Source: Dryas octopetala (taxonomy: Eukaryota; Streptophyta; Magnoliopsida; Rosales; Rosaceae). Taken from it: DNA of 64,000 nt. The stretch is from NCBI GenBank assembly GCA_963921425.1, contig OY992834.1, positions 12,321,271 through 12,385,270 of the forward strand, in the 5' to 3' direction. A program made the translations under genes and the position numbers. Under the pieces are notes generated by a model. The model was given only the letters and a program-made list of their open reading frames with translations, was not told the DNA's origin and made no database searches. Shown here piece by piece: positions 25,386 to 38,305 of this stretch; positions within the stretch are counted from its first letter, which is position 1; each line of letters opens with the position of its first letter.

Positions 25386-26790
25386 TAGGGTCTTTTCAAA
25401 GAGCTGTAGATGTTTTTATAATGTACCAACTTCAATGCAATTTCAATGTTGTAATTTTGGTTACATGCAAAGCCCTCCAATTTGGACTTAATTAAGGTAG
25501 GGAGTACATAAACTTAATTTAGGTCCTGCTCTTAGAGATAACAAAAGAGAGTGGGAGAGATTACTACATATTATAAGTTTTTTTTCATTTTTCACATTGT
25601 ACCTCCATCTTCAAAACTCTACAATATACATTCTCGCATGCATTATCTCTATCTTTTGATTTTTGTCATATATTAGTTTGACTACGTGTTGACTATCAAT
25701 TGAGTTGTTTTTTTTATTATGCGACAACTTTAGGATTCACTTTTTCAAACAAAGAAAGTGGCATGGACAAAAAAGTACGAAAAAAAAACCATGTATGGCC
25801 TATTTTGTGCTCGTGTTCATGTCATGTATGACTCATCTTATGCTCGTGTTCATGTCATGTCATGTCTGTTGGAATAATAACATTTTCTCGATTGGACCCA
25901 TTTACTTAATGCTAGAGGATTAATGTTCTCTTGAAGGGAATCTCACTCTTACTATTGTGCTAATAAATGCAATATTATTAAAGAGTCAACAAAAAAAGGC
26001 ATAAGAGATATATTGTAACAAATTTTTATCAAAGGATGAATGATTTCAAAATAAAAAATGCTAGAGGGGGTAATGTTGTCTTACCAAGAATGAAATGAAA
26101 TATTAAAGAATCAATAGAAAAAAGAATAAAAGAATGTCTAAGAGCATCCGCAATATCCTCTTCAAATCAAGCTATCAACTTCATATGATGAGCCAGATAG
26201 GAAAATTCCTCTCCAACAGATTGGACAATGTCAAATAGGTTTCCACTTGGCTGATTAGTCGAGTGAGAGAGACTCGTCAAACTATTTTTCACTATTAGAA
26301 GATTACACAATTATGGTGCATTGGAAGTTTAAAAAGGAATGAAGGAAGTAAAAAAAATTTGCAACACAACAAAAATGAGAAGAAAATAATAAATTAAGAA
26401 AATTTGAAGAATCTGTTAGAGTGAAAAAAATTTAAATAGGAAATCTGACTTTTCAAACTACCACATAACTCAACAAAATTGAATTTGAAGAACAAAGTTT
26501 GCTTCTTATATTGGAGATGTTCTAACAAAAGCACATTTCCAAAGCTCGAGTAAACAACAGTTGCTCACCAAATAATATGTGTTAATGAAAAGGTCAGTAT
26601 TTTATATGTTAGCAATAAATAAGACTTACATTTTTAGCGAAATTTTATAGTATGATACAATTGATATATGTTTTAACTATTGAGTTTGATGGGTTTGTTT
26701 TCCATATTAGGTACGTATAGAGTTTTGAACGTTTAAATCTATTCGTATGACACACAAATTCACATACTTGTTTGAATAAATGAAATTATA
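25386..26790 (-). repeat. 5' flank of EBS-like copy B
   Basis: Inverse counterpart of 21290-22739, with an uninterrupted GCTCACCAAATAATATGTG at about 26564-26582. This is the empty site for the MITE present in the flank of copy C. At its far end it runs straight into the 3' flank of copy C, so B and C are a head-to-tail tandem pair. Confidence 0.8.
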
Positions 26791-27334
26791 TTCTCTTATG
26801 AGTGTAACAATATTACTTGTGTTGTGTAGTCTTTTATGGGCCAAACCCGACATATCTATGTGTGTCATCCTCGTGTTGGTAGCATGTTTTGTGCTCATGC
26901 TCATATCAGCTGACCTGTTTGATACCTCTACTCTTAAACATTAGTGCTACAAACCCTTATGTAAAATTTGAATTAAGTTTCCTTATGAACTTGAACAACA
27001 TTTTTTCCTTCAAGCCGTACTCATCAATATAGTCAATATCATATTTGTATGTTTATTCATTTATTTAGGAGAGAGAAACTAATTAGTGAAACTCTTACAT
27101 ATAATATAAATATATATATATATAATATTTTTTTTTTCACATGTGAATGTAAAGAACAAAGTTTAAACTGAATTCGGATGTATTGAAGATACCAAACAAA
27201 TTTCCTAAATATAGAGCAAGTGCATATAGCCTGAGTCAAAATAAGGTCCTGATACCCTACTGCACAATCCACATGAAAGCAAGGAAAAAGCTAATCTTTT
27301 CTCGCCTCTAGCAAAACACTCCATGCAAACGAAG
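26791..27334 (-). repeat. 3' flank of EBS-like copy C
   Basis: Inverse of about 23850-24420. Contains a (TA)n run near 27107-27126. No gene. Confidence 0.7.
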
Positions 27335-28435
27335 TCACTTATTTGGGCACTTAAGCTGCACCAAGGCATCAGCTGTTGGTGATGCTAAAAATGTATTTTG
27401 GGGTTTTTTCAAATCCTCGTCAGATGAACATTCTGAACACATATAGCGATCCAATTTTTTTTCTTCTATAGTCATACAATGGGAAGCCGCCATAATCTAC
27501 AAAACATCCACTCAATAGCTTTGTGTAGTGCATTAAACACTTCATCACACATGCCTCTAAAGAGAAGATTCTTTTTATGCACCCTAACTTCCCTACCACA
27601 GACAATAAACAAAATCAAGCCTACAAGCCAACATTAACATTAGAGTAGTAGTAGCTAGCAACAACAACAAGTCTGCTCCTAATATATGGTACCCATCAAC
27701 CACAAGAAGATTGCTACCAACATATTTTGACCTAGCAACAAAAGTGAGTTTTGTCTAAACATAGAGCAAAATACAGCATAACAAATGCCCAAAATCTGGA
27801 GGGTGTTAACTACAATTATACTGCATAAGCTGCGATGTAACCAACCCATTAAAATTATAATATATATATATAATCATTAATATTTAAAATCCAAAATCGT
27901 AAAAGTAGCATTAAAATATTATATGTGTTATAATTTAAATAGATTGATTACACAACCATGTAGTACGTGTTACGGTCATTCAGATTATGCCGCATCTCAC
28001 ACTTGCAATACACAGCTACTATATCAGGCATCAAGGTTAGCTTCAATAGCAGCTTTGTACTCCAATCTACAATACTAATACTCAACTTCTAAATGCTCAA
28101 GCTTTGAGTAGTTCTTGAAAAAGTGGACCGTACATTTGCCTTCATTGGTGTGAGCGCTTTGAACATCATAGTGGTCAGACAAGAAGAGCTTTTTAGCTTC
28201 ATGCGACTGCTTGCGAACTTCAGTTGACTTTTCTTACATGTAATACCACCTCACTCTCACCTTCACATTGCTCTGGTTGTCATTTTCGATCTTCTCAATG
28301 CGTGCAACTGTACAGGGGCTTTCCAGTGTCAGATGGGCGCTTCAACATACAATTCCAGCTCTGACGACCTTGTTGGTACTTCTGATAGTTCAATATATAG
28401 TCCACGTCCCCTTTTCCTAGTCTGGTTTTGGCCAT
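27335..28435 (-). pseudogene. EBS: EBS-like BAH-PHD pseudogene, copy C
   Basis: Minus-strand ATG at 28435, stop at 27335. The order is the same as copy A: BAH remnants ([14 protein letters not shown]), CKCEMRHNLND, a long non-coding middle, then MTIEEKKLDRYMCSECSSDE, DLKKPQNTFLASPTADA and LVQLKCPNK. The tail is close to the family consensus, including the ECSSDED motif, but the body carries stops and shifts. It is nearly collinear with copy A on the opposite strand. Confidence 0.85.
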
Positions 28436-30308
28436 TAGGGTCTTTTTAAAGAGCTATAGATGTTTTTACATTGTACCAACTTCAAAGCAATTTCAATGGT
28501 GAAATTTGGGTTACATGTGAAGCCCTACAATTTGGACTGAAGGTAGGGAGAACATAAACTTTAGGTCCTCCTCTTATATACTTTAGGTCTTCCTCTTAGA
28601 GACAACAAAAGTGAGTGGGAGAGACTACTATATAATATAAAATTTTGTCATTTTTCACATTGTACCTCCATCTTCAAACTCTACAATATATATACATTCT
28701 AACATTATCTCTATCTTTCATATTTGTCATACATTAGTTTGACTACGTGTTGACTATCAATAGAACTATTTTTTATTAAGTGGCAATATTAGGATTCACG
28801 CATGGACAAAAAAGTATTGAATAAAAAAATCAGCCATATATGACCTATTTCGTGCTCATGTTCATGTCATGTCATGGCTGTTGGAATAAAAACATTTTAT
28901 CGATCAGACCCATACATTTACTTAATGCTAGAGGAATAATGTTCTCTTGAAGGGATTCTCACTCTTACTATTGTGCTAATAGATGAAATATTATTAAAGA
29001 GTCAACAAAAAAGGCATATAAGAGATTGTAATAAATTCTTATCAAAGCATGAATGATTTCAAATGCTAGAGGAGTTAATGTTATCTTACCATGAGAGTAA
29101 GACTGTTACAATTGCTCTAATTAACGCAATATCAAAGAATCAATAGAGAACAAAATAAAAGAATGTCTAAGAGCATCCGCAATAGCCTCTTAAAATCAAG
29201 ATATCAACTTCATATGACGAACCACGTAGGAAAATTCCTCTCCAACAGCTAGAGAATGTCAATTGTCAAATTGGTGACTTGGTTTCCACTCGCCTGATTA
29301 GTCGAGCTCGTCAAACTATTTTTTACTATTAGAATATTACACAATTATGGTGCATATATTGGAAGCTTAAAAAGGAATAAGGGAAGTAAAAAAAATCTGC
29401 AACACAAAAAAAAAAAAAAAAAAAAAAAAGAGTCTGTTAGAGTGAAAAAAAATTTAAGTAGGAAATCTGACTTTTTGAAACTACCACATAACTCAACAAT
29501 ATTGAATTTGAAGAGCAGAGTTTGCTTCTTCTATTGGAGATGTTCTAACAAGAGCACATTTGCCAAGCTCGAGTAACCAACTCACTTGCTCACCAAATAG
29601 GCTTTATTATACTTTACCCATCTGAATTTTGAGTTCGATCTTATTTCACCACCTAAAACAAATTGTGTCAATTTACTATCTAAATTAAAAAAAATTTGCA
29701 ATGTACAACCACAGGTTCATTTTGTCTAAACTCCCCTTGAAAATTAGGGTGTTTTTGTTTTTTCAAGTAAGTTTTCTATAATGTCAAAGTGGGTAAAGTG
29801 TAAAAATGCCATTCTTTTTTCTAATAATAGGAACTTGAAAAAGACCAAAACACCTTTTTTTTTAAAAAAAGTTTAGACAAAATGAGTCAAAGGTTGTACA
29901 TTGCAACAAATTTTTAATTCAGTTATTAAATTGACACAATTTTTTTTATGTGATGAAGTGAGAGCGAGCCCAAAATTCAGGTGAGTAAAATGTAAAAAAA
30001 CCCACCAAATAATGTGTTAATGAAAATGTCAGTATTTTATATGTTAGCAATAAATAAGACTTATGTTTTAGGGAAATTTTATAGTGTGATACAATTGATA
30101 TATGTTTTAACTTTTGAGTCTGATGGGTTTGTTTTCCATATTAGAGTTTTGAACGTTTAATTACATTCGTATGACATATATATTCACACTATATACATAC
30201 TCATTTGAATAAATAAAATTATATTCTCTGATGAATGTAAAATTACTAGCTTTTAGGAAATATCAAAATTTACTCCACCAAAACCATGCAAATATATCGA
30301 TTATGAAG
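28436..30308 (-). repeat. 5' flank of EBS-like copy C, with inserted MITE
   Basis: Collinear with 21290-22739 (inverse) and 25386-26790 (same strand), except for a 403-bp insertion at 29600-30002 and a poly-A run near 29407-29427. Confidence 0.75.
29600..30002. mobile_element. Mutator-type MITE with 9-bp target duplication
   Basis: Flanked by CACCAAATA at 29591-29599 and 30003-30011. The paralogous flank of copy B has a single CACCAAATA, so the empty site is visible in the same window. Terminal inverted repeats extend about 190 bp (left GGCTTTATTATACTTTACCC, right complement GGTTTTTTTACATTTTACTC, both then CTGAATTTTG). Non-coding. Confidence 0.9.
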
Positions 30309-30864
30309 TCACTTCTTTGGGTGCTTGAGCTGCACCTTGCTAGCGATGCTGAAAATGTGTTCTTGGGTTTTTTTTTTATTATTTTTTTTCACATCCTCAT
30401 CAGATGAATATTATGAAGTTCACATATAGTGATCCAATTATTTTTGCGTCTTCAATAGTCATGCCCGCATAAGTAGGATAATAGTAGCCTTGTACTCAAA
30501 TCTACAGTAGTGACCGTCAACTCTCACATTCTCAAGCTTTGTTTAGTTCTTGAAATAGTGGACCGTACACTTGCCTTCAATGGTGTGAGCACTCTGAACA
30601 TCATAGTGGACGGACAAGAAGAGCTCTTTGGCTCCATGGAACGGTCTACACCCTCCAATTGACTCCTCTAGCTGGCCTGTAGTACCACCTCAGTGGCTCA
30701 GTACTCTCATCTTTATGTCGCTCCGGCCAGTTGTAGGTTTTGATCTTCTCGATGGGTGCCACGTTTAGGGGCTTACTAGTGTCCAATGGGCTTATCAGCA
30801 TACAATCCCAGCTTCTGATAGTGTAAGAGTCCACATCCCAATTTCGTGGTCTTGTTTTGGCCAT
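30309..30864 (-). pseudogene. EBS: EBS-like BAH-PHD pseudogene, copy D (internally deleted)
   Basis: Minus-strand start MAKTRPRNWDVDSYTIRSWD at 30864; open to about 30646 (LDTSKPLNVAPIEKIKTYNW, then RWYYRPARG), then in another frame [20 protein letters not shown] and RFEYKA, joined at about 30480 straight to the PHD tail (VGMTIEEAK-like, ending at 30309). The middle found in A and C is deleted. The same BAH-less tail is what survives at 21071-21237, so D and that fragment occupy equivalent positions in the two arms of the inverted repeat. Confidence 0.85.
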
Positions 30865-31859
30865 TATGGTCTTTTTAGAGAGCTGTGGATGTTTCTCAAT
30901 GTAGCAACTGCAAAGCAATTTGAATTGCATAATTTTGGTTGCATGCAAAGACCTAAAATTTGGACTTCTGGGAGAGAGAACAGAAACCTTAGGTCCTCCT
31001 CTTGGAGACAACAAAAGAGAGAGGAAGAGACCATTCTTACGGATTCACTCATAAATATATTCAATCTTAAAGCATTAATTAAAGAAGATATAAGACATTG
31101 TATTAAATTTTGTCATTTTTCAATTTGTATCTCTACCTTTAAAACTCTACAATATATTATCTCAGTTTTTCAATTTTTGCCATCCATTAGTTTGACTACG
31201 TGTTGATTATCAATAGAGTTGTTTTTGCTTATGCTCGACCAATTATACATTGAAAAATAAAAATCATGGTAAAAAAAAATATAATGATTAAAAAGTCCAC
31301 CGAACAGTTTCCAATATTTTAAAAATTCAGCTGTGGGGTTTTCATCAAGAAATAAAAAAGTCATGTTAAACAAGTTATACTTAGCTTGGCCCTATATCTT
31401 GCACGTGCTCCTGTCATGTCTACCTAGCCCATTTCGTGTTCGTGGTCGTGTCATGTCTATCCCATTTATGTTCGTGCTCGTACTCGTATCATGTCGTGTC
31501 TATAGTTTATTGAAATTGAGTTGAAATTCTTGTTAACTCATCTAGAATTTTAGTACAGCTTTTAGTAGTAAAGGTTACAAAACTAGAAAAATTGATTGAT
31601 GGAAAGTAATAATTGTACTGTACGAAAGTGGAAAAATCTTAGTTAAGGTAATAATTGAAGCCCGTATACATGCATCAATATAAACCATTAATATCCAATA
31701 TTCAAAATTGAGTTAGGGTAATAATTGGTGCCTCCCCTTTTTCTTGGTCTGGTATTGGCCATTAGGGTCTTCTCAAAGAGATATAGACATTTCACAATGT
31801 AGCAACTTCAAAGTGATTTCAATTGCATAATTTTGGTTGCATCTCTGATGATCAAGTCG
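30865..31859. repeat. 5' flank of copy D, shared with the 40.6-44.8 kb repeats
   Basis: Words such as ATTGTATTAAATTTTGTCAT, TTAGTTTGACTACGTGTTGA, the CGTGCTCGTGTCATGTC block (31430-31505) and GATTGATGGAAAGTAATAA recur at 40615-41575 and 42896-43650. A second short match to EBS leader sequence (GGTCTGGTATTGGCCATTAG) lies at 31747-31766. No gene. Confidence 0.6.
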
Positions 31860-32329
31860 ATTCTATGATTATAAGTTCATTCCATACCAGATCGAAATTG
31901 GGTATATACATTCTAATTATGAAAAGGGATCATTCAAGTGAATCTAAATAAGTATTATGTTTACATATGGATTCCCACGTCGTTACATTCCATTTAGGAT
32001 TAGGAAAATGCATAATCACGTAACCCAATAGATAATGACGTACATTACATAGTCTGTTTTAGGGATTGGCGACTTACCAATTCAGTGACTTTTGGCACTC
32101 GGCGTTCCCAAAATCGGTATTGTACTATCGGGTCAAGTGAATTCAATAATATATGCATGGTGTTATTCTAGCCTTCCTTCTCCTTTTAGGGCCTATCCGA
32201 AAGAGAATCCAATACTTATTGGTTGTGAATATTTGAAGAGGACAAACCGCCCCGTAGATATCACTGTTCATTTTATTTGCAAAAATTGTCACCGCATCAC
32301 TATTCACTTTATTTAGAAACATGCATGCC
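31860..32329. other. Unassigned stretch, slightly GC-richer
   Basis: Less AT-rich than its surroundings, with a 74-codon open frame I cannot identify. The texture reminds me of organellar DNA, but I could not match it to a named plastid gene, so no call is made. Confidence 0.25.
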
Positions 32330-32475
32330 ACCACTATACATATGCAGGCAGATGCAGATACAGCCTGCAGATGTATATTATGCAGCTTGAAGATGCGCAT
32401 GCAGATGCAGCCTCTAGATGCGTCTACAATTGCATATGCATAGGCAGCCTGCAGATGCATCTGCAACTACATCTG
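32330..32475. repeat. GCAGATGCA-type cryptic minisatellite
   Basis: GCAGATGCA, GCAGCCTGCAGATG and close variants recur about a dozen times in imperfect direct and inverted order. ATGCAT and TGCAGC dominate the composition. Confidence 0.6.
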
Positions 32476-32759
32476 ATTTCATATCAGCATCTTCTCTTAT
32501 TTGAAAATGCAAAACATAAGAAGATATAAGAAATTTGAGTCAAATATCCACAAAAACAATATTTCAAATTCAAAACAAAAAGAAAATCAGATATGGAGCA
32601 CGAAATAACTAGATTTAGATCTACAAATCGAAATACAAAAACAAACAAAAATAAAATCAGAATCAAAAATTTGGAGTGTTGTGGTTGAGCCTTTGATGTC
32701 TACGGCACAGGTGAATGACTCAAAACTCTTTTTTTGGTGAAATTGCCAGAGCACCACTG

Positions 32760-32793
32760 AGAGAGAGAGAGAGAGATATATATATATATATAT
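32760..32793. repeat. (GA)n-(TA)n compound microsatellite
   Basis: About eight GA units run directly into about eight TA units. Confidence 0.85.
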
Positions 32794-32891
32794 GAAGAGA
32801 TAAGTTCAGGTGAAAAAATGCCCTTATTTTTAATATCCACATTGACCGGATTTTCACTAAAGTATGTTAGTTTTTTTGGATTTAGAGGTAA

Positions 32892-32921
32892 CTAGTAATT
32901 CTGCCCGCGCGTTGCTGCGGG
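32892..32921 (-). mobile_element. Helitron-like 3' terminus
   Basis: Read on minus: a hairpin CCCGC-(8 nt)-GCGGG at 32921-32904, then 8 bases, then CTAG at 32895-32892 followed by T. A short GC hairpin about a dozen bases before CTRR, with T next to the end, is the Helitron 3' signature. The 5' TC end, which would be at higher coordinates, was not found. Confidence 0.4.
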
Positions 32922-33567
32922 TCTGAAAAGTCTATAAAATGTGCAAAACTGCAAAAGGCTTATAAAATTTTAATGGAACGATACCGTGTTTAGTATATCA
33001 AAGTTTAAATGGTTGTGCCTAGCCTCATAAACCACCATCAATCAGATTTTAATCAAACCAAATATTTCGTTAGAAAACTTTATATTCTTTGGGCAAAAAA
33101 TGTAATAGACAATATATTATAAGAACTAAAGGAGAAATGGGCCAAGAGGGAGGGATGACATCCTAGTCCTACACGTATGAGAATTCACCCTTGGTACAAT
33201 GGTCGTATGTCATACAACCACATCAAATGGTAGAAAATTTATACCCTAGTAGTGGAAAAGTAAACTCATCAATATTCAAGGGTCAAAAAGTGGTTGTATG
33301 ACAGAAATTTCCCAAGCATGAATCCAAAATAGTTGATAAAATTCTGACTCTACAGAGCTAAATGACTGCTTATAAAGCACCTCCTAAATGTCAGCAAAAA
33401 CATACTTCATCTCCTTTGGTAAACCTCACATCAGTTTACCCTTATGCATGAAACCAAAATAATGCATAAAACTCTAACTATACAAAGATGAATGACTGCT
33501 AGTTGTAACTCAAAGCAAATCCTAAATCTCAGCAAAAGAAGTATACTTCATCTCCCTATGTAAAACC
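32922..33567. other. Intergenic, with a small tandem duplication
   Basis: Two diverged copies of a 130-bp unit (GCATGAAtCCAAAATA... to CATCTCC...AAACCTCACA.CAGTTTACnCTT), about 33317-33443 and 33447-33587. The second overlaps the end of the exon at 33568, so the duplication involved a 3' UTR. Confidence 0.55.
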
Positions 33568-34604
33568 TCACAACAGTTTACGCTTTCCTTTCCGAATGGC
33601 AGCATCTTTCGCTTCAGTATAATGACATCCAGGCGAGCCTTCCACAATTGATTGATACCTATGTGGCATCAGCTCCTCCCCAGCCTCAAGAGACTGTTTC
33701 ATCAACTGAGAATTCAAGCAAGGGTCAGGTTTGTTTAGTAAAGGAAAATCATTGATTAGATGAGCTATTATAAACATTCAATCAATAAAATCTTCAAGTA
33801 CCTTTCAGTCCTTGAAATCAAATCTAAAGACTAAGTGGCAGTAATCAACCTTCCCTGAGGCAACAACATTGGAAGCATGAGCATTCCTTGGTGCTGAGTC
33901 TGCTGACATAGCAAACACAAAACTATATAAATAACCAAACCAAAAATAGAAGAGAATAAGCCATCACAGAGATGAAAGTGAGCATTTGCAAAGGGTCTGA
34001 TTCAAGCCATCATTGAGAATGAGCATTTGCAAAGGATCTGATCCAATTGCAAAGTGAGTATTCATATAATCCTCAAAAAGAAAGAAAAACATCAAATAAA
34101 TGAAGACTAATTCAATCAAAAAAATTAAATAAATAAAGACTGAAGCAGCATTGTACCTATCAGATTAAATTTCTCATCAACCGGTGCACATCAACATCAA
34201 TTTAAATAAATTTGATTCTTTAACTTTAATTTCGTATGTAAAAGACCATTTGTACTTAAAATACAACCATTTGTTATAGAACCAAGTTCCTTGAAGCAAA
34301 CAAATTGTGGTAATATTTTCTTTCAAACAAACTTTTTTTGGTAAACACGCCAAAGAACATTTTTTCTGACATTTCATCAAAGATCTCGTATAAAACATAA
34401 ACTAATGCATGTGTAGAATAATTAAAGACAGTTTCGGAACTTCCTTCAGGTTAATTCCCAATTTCAACCCTTATTGTTTTGAGGTGTGTTAAGCAATATG
34501 AATAGTAATGTCAGAAATTGCTTACCAAATGACTCTTTTCTCTTCTTGAAGAATATGTTAACCAACCTTTTTGAAGCAAAACTCTGTTTCGTCATGCATC
34601 TGCA
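33568..34604 (-). CDS. 3' exons of an unidentified minus-strand gene (partial)
   Basis: Four putative exons with GT..AG borders keep one frame: 34604-34567, 34544-34526, 33899-33850 and 33705-33568 (stop at 33568). They read QMHDETEFCFKK, KRKESFD, SAPRNAHASNVVASGK and LMKQSLEAGEELMPHRYQSI, then VEGSPGCHYTEAKDAAIRKG and KRKLL. Four phase-compatible junctions are unlikely by chance, and the Lys/Arg-rich ends suggest a nuclear protein. I do not recognise the family and could not find upstream exons, so this may be a truncated duplicate. One exon is only 19 nt, which lowers confidence. Confidence 0.4.
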
Positions 34605-34944
34605 CTGAAAAAGAGAATTAGGAAAATACATGGTCCCTACTTATAGTCCTCCTTCTTGTATTATCTGAGCTCTTTTGCTAATTCTAGACTTTTTGGGCAT
34701 CATATTGAAATGGAAAAAAGCTCAAACAACAGATTGATAGCTGGAATTAATGTGCAGCCTGGAAAGAAAAATATACATAGTAGTGAATATGCAGCCAAAG
34801 GTCAACTTACAGGGAAAAAAATATTTAAGCTCAAGCAACAACTTAATTAATGTAGCTGCAAAAATTATGGAAAATATTTTAAAAGGTGAACATATGCATA
34901 TTCAAATTATATCCACAAATTGAGAAAAACACAATATTTATTAG
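34605..34944. other. No gene seen
   Basis: A minus-strand stretch at about 34700-34650 (MPKKSRISKRAQIIQEGGL, then stop) is basic but lacks a donor that would join it to the exons below. Confidence 0.3.
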
Positions 34945-35710
34945 GAATAGAAACTGACCTCTTGCTTAACAGGACACAAAAGAGTGGCAAAACAGCTTGA
35001 AAGTGATCGTTGCAAAACCAAAACAACAGTACGTACGAAACATGCTTTTTTTTTGTTAAAAGTGCAACAGTTGGCTATTCCAATGGACAAATATATAAAC
35101 CAAAAGAGTTGACCACAACAACAACCAAAGAAATCCAAAATCACTGATTTCCAAAAGCTTTAATGAGTTGGGTCTGCAGCCTGAGAACTGCACGGAGATA
35201 AGTTGGATATCAATATGTGTATTCTATACTTTGATAATGAAAATCCAGGACAGCTCATAGAGGTTTTATTAGACAGAAACCATGTTTAAAAGGGATTATT
35301 CAGAAACTAATCTAGATGCTACATGGAGGGTAATGCTAGAAGGGGAGGCAGGTTGAGAACCCAGTTCGTACAACCATATATATGCATGAGCTAACAGAAG
35401 ATCAGTCAATACGCAATTACAGGTTAATTTCTTAGAGTGAAATAACACACCGACCAATACTAAGGGTCATTCATTGAATTGTTTCAGAGATCAATGTGCA
35501 TGTAGATCTTTAAAATGTATTGAATAGAAACCGACCTCTTGCTTAACAGAATTCCTTAATTAAACAGCTTGACTTCAATGGTCACCGTTGCAAAAGCAGA
35601 ACAATAGTACCTATGAAACATGCATTTTTTTGTTAAAAGTGTAACAGTTAGTTATTGCAATGGATAAATATATAAACTAAAACAGTTGACTACAATAATA
35701 ACCAAAGGAC
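34945..35710. repeat. Direct duplicate pair, about 185 bp
   Basis: 34949-35130 and 35527-35707 share GACCTCTTGCTTAACAG, GTTAAAAGTG.AACAGTT, CAATGGA.AAATATATAAAC and AACCAAAG, about 578 bp apart. The material between is unremarkable. Confidence 0.65.
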
Positions 35711-38097
35711 AACAAAATTGATATAAAAAGCAAAAGAAATGAAAGAAAACATTAAATATCAAAGCATCAGAGAGGAAAAATAAATTAAAAAAAGTACCTC
35801 ACATGTTTATTGACCCTATAAACCTATTTAGGGAGAAAAAGAAATAAACAAAACCTAACAAAATTAAATCCCTATTGTAAATAATTTTTTTCTTCGAAAA
35901 GCCAAGCCGGGACAAAATTTGGAACACTTAAAATCTCTTAAAAAGATTGCCATCTCTGTCAACGTAAAGGAAAAAAAATTAGTACACTTAAATTGACATG
36001 CATTAGGTGGAGGGAAAAAACATAACACAGCCATTCCACAACAATTACCACTGCTCCAATATCACTGCCAGCCAAAAAAAAAAACTGCATTTATCAATCA
36101 CTTTTTTGAGATCATTAAGAAAAGAACATGGTTGAGATTTGTATTTTTCAAAATGATACCCAAAAAGCCTAGACTCACCAAACTGGCTCTCATTAAGAAA
36201 ATATCATGTTCTCACTTTTAAGTGCATTTTTCAATCTCTTTTTTCGGTTCATTAAGAAAAGAACCATCACAAACCAAGGCTAACTGAGAATCAACATAAA
36301 CCAATACCATATTCTAGTCAAATAATTAATTACATAAACATTAAAGTTAGAACCAATTGCATGATTTCAACCTTAATTAAATAAAAAAAGCAAATATAAA
36401 GGGTTTAGGACCAACCTTAATTAGAGCTGTTTTTGCAGACTTGTTAATGTTGAAACTAACCTTAAGTTATAAATCTCAAATACCATGCATTCAGTCTACA
36501 CTAATTAACCTTCACTTAAGAAACTTAACTCAGGAGACTTTATTAATGCAAGTAATCCATAAATGAAAACGATCATTTATGAAAAGCATTTGATATCCAA
36601 TATGGACTATTACATGATCATTTGATACATCAAATATGGACTATTTGTGGCTTTATGATCATTCACAGGATATCACCAGAAAATGATCATTTATGCATTT
36701 TAAAGATTTATTCATTGTACTATATACATGTCATTTATTTATTGGGGAGTAATTAAATTAAAAATGTCAACGTTACATGCTTTTATCATTTTTCCCTTAG
36801 GCTCTGAATTGTGGTAAATCAGATCGCACTGGATATGCCAAGAAATTAAGCAACTCCAAGTAGATCCTTCAAATGGCTACTTAATGCTGTTGACAAAGCA
36901 TAGTGATGAAATTGGTCTACTACTCTTTATCAATCACAAATGGGGTTGTATAGTAGTTGAAAAATGTATTAGAAAAGAGAAAAAAAATTTTAAAAAGGAA
37001 GGGAAACATTGTCTTAAATCTCTAAACACAAACAGTATCATCCTCCTTTAAAGATATCACACATTGAGTACATAGTACATACAACAAACAACTTACTATT
37101 GGATGCTCAACAACAACTTCAAAAGTACCCAACAAATGAACAAAGTCAAAGTCCATTCAAAATTGGTGAAAACAACACCCAATGCCAGACGTAGATGGAG
37201 TGGCTACATCAACTGGGACCACAAAGAATAAACACCTAAATTTGCAGACTAAAGGGACCATAAAGGCATAACTAAACGCATATCAATCAAAATGAGACAA
37301 ATTGAACAGTATAAGGAGCCTATTATTTTAAAATAGAGTTGAAAGACAAAAATAAGAAACAGAGTATAATTAGAGGACTATTGCTAAAATTAGTCCTTAA
37401 AACAGAGTATAGTTCCTTCCTGCACTCACACACACACTTAATGATCCGAAAAAAGAGATTGACTGGGAGAGCTCTCATTAAGAAAATACCATGTTGTACA
37501 CCATTTCTCAAATTCCTTTGTATCAAATTATTGCCCATTTCTCTGCTGTGTTTAGTGTCTTTTGCAATGGCCTCTCATGGGTTTAGAGTAAATAAACCAT
37601 AAATGTGAAAATAACGAACAACCGCCAAAAAATTAATATGAAGATGAGAGATGAAGATTACGAATTTGAGATCGTCAATTCATAAGGTCAGTGAACGAAA
37701 ATGATCACTTTATGGTAGTGTCTAAATAAATAAATCGAATTTTATTACTCTCTTGCATGGTCTCCTTTAATATTAGGCATATTTACAAATAAACAAATTG
37801 AGTCTTAGATGCATCCCATTCATTTTCCCTGAAATTTGAGGGTGTAGCTGCTGTTTACATGGGGAGGCAAATAAAGAACATAAGCAGAGGTTACTTGATT
37901 TTCTTCTTGGTTATATCAATATATATAGTTGATACCAATGGTTAGATACTTAGATGGTGTTATGTATAGGTATTTAATATCTAGCTGAAGCCAAAAGTTG
38001 ATTTACAAATAGATATATAAATATAAGCTTGGAAGCTAGCTCGGATGTCAGTAAGCAAAAACAATTAAACTATCCTAAATTCATAAAAACAAACTCA
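35711..38097. other. AT-rich intergenic stretch, no gene seen
   Basis: Contains many A-runs and small repeats (ATGATCATTTATG and similar at 36570-36710; CATTAAGAAAA(G/T)A at 36113, 36193, 36251 and 37477). Open frames of up to 87 codons have no recognisable domain. Confidence 0.5.
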
Positions 38098-38305
38098 CAG
38101 GCTGGTGGAAGGTCGCGACACCGCCGAAATCGAAGTCAACGCCGGCGAGAGGCTCGGATCGGACTGGCTCGATCCACCGCCGTCACTGGCTTTCTGGGTT
38201 GATTGTGACCACCGAAAAGAAGAGGAGGAAGAGGCAAGCTCGAGGTGGGTGGTGTCGCCGAAATCCCTCGTCGAACGGCAATAATTCGAAGAAATGAGTT
38301 CTCAC
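38098..38305. other. GC-rich exon-like island
   Basis: A sharp rise in GC with CG dinucleotides (CCGCCGAAATCGAAG, CGCCGGCGAGAGG). It looks like a first exon or 5' UTR of a plant gene, but no frame has a clear family signature. The hAT element inserted at its right edge. It may be what remains of an interrupted gene. Confidence 0.4.
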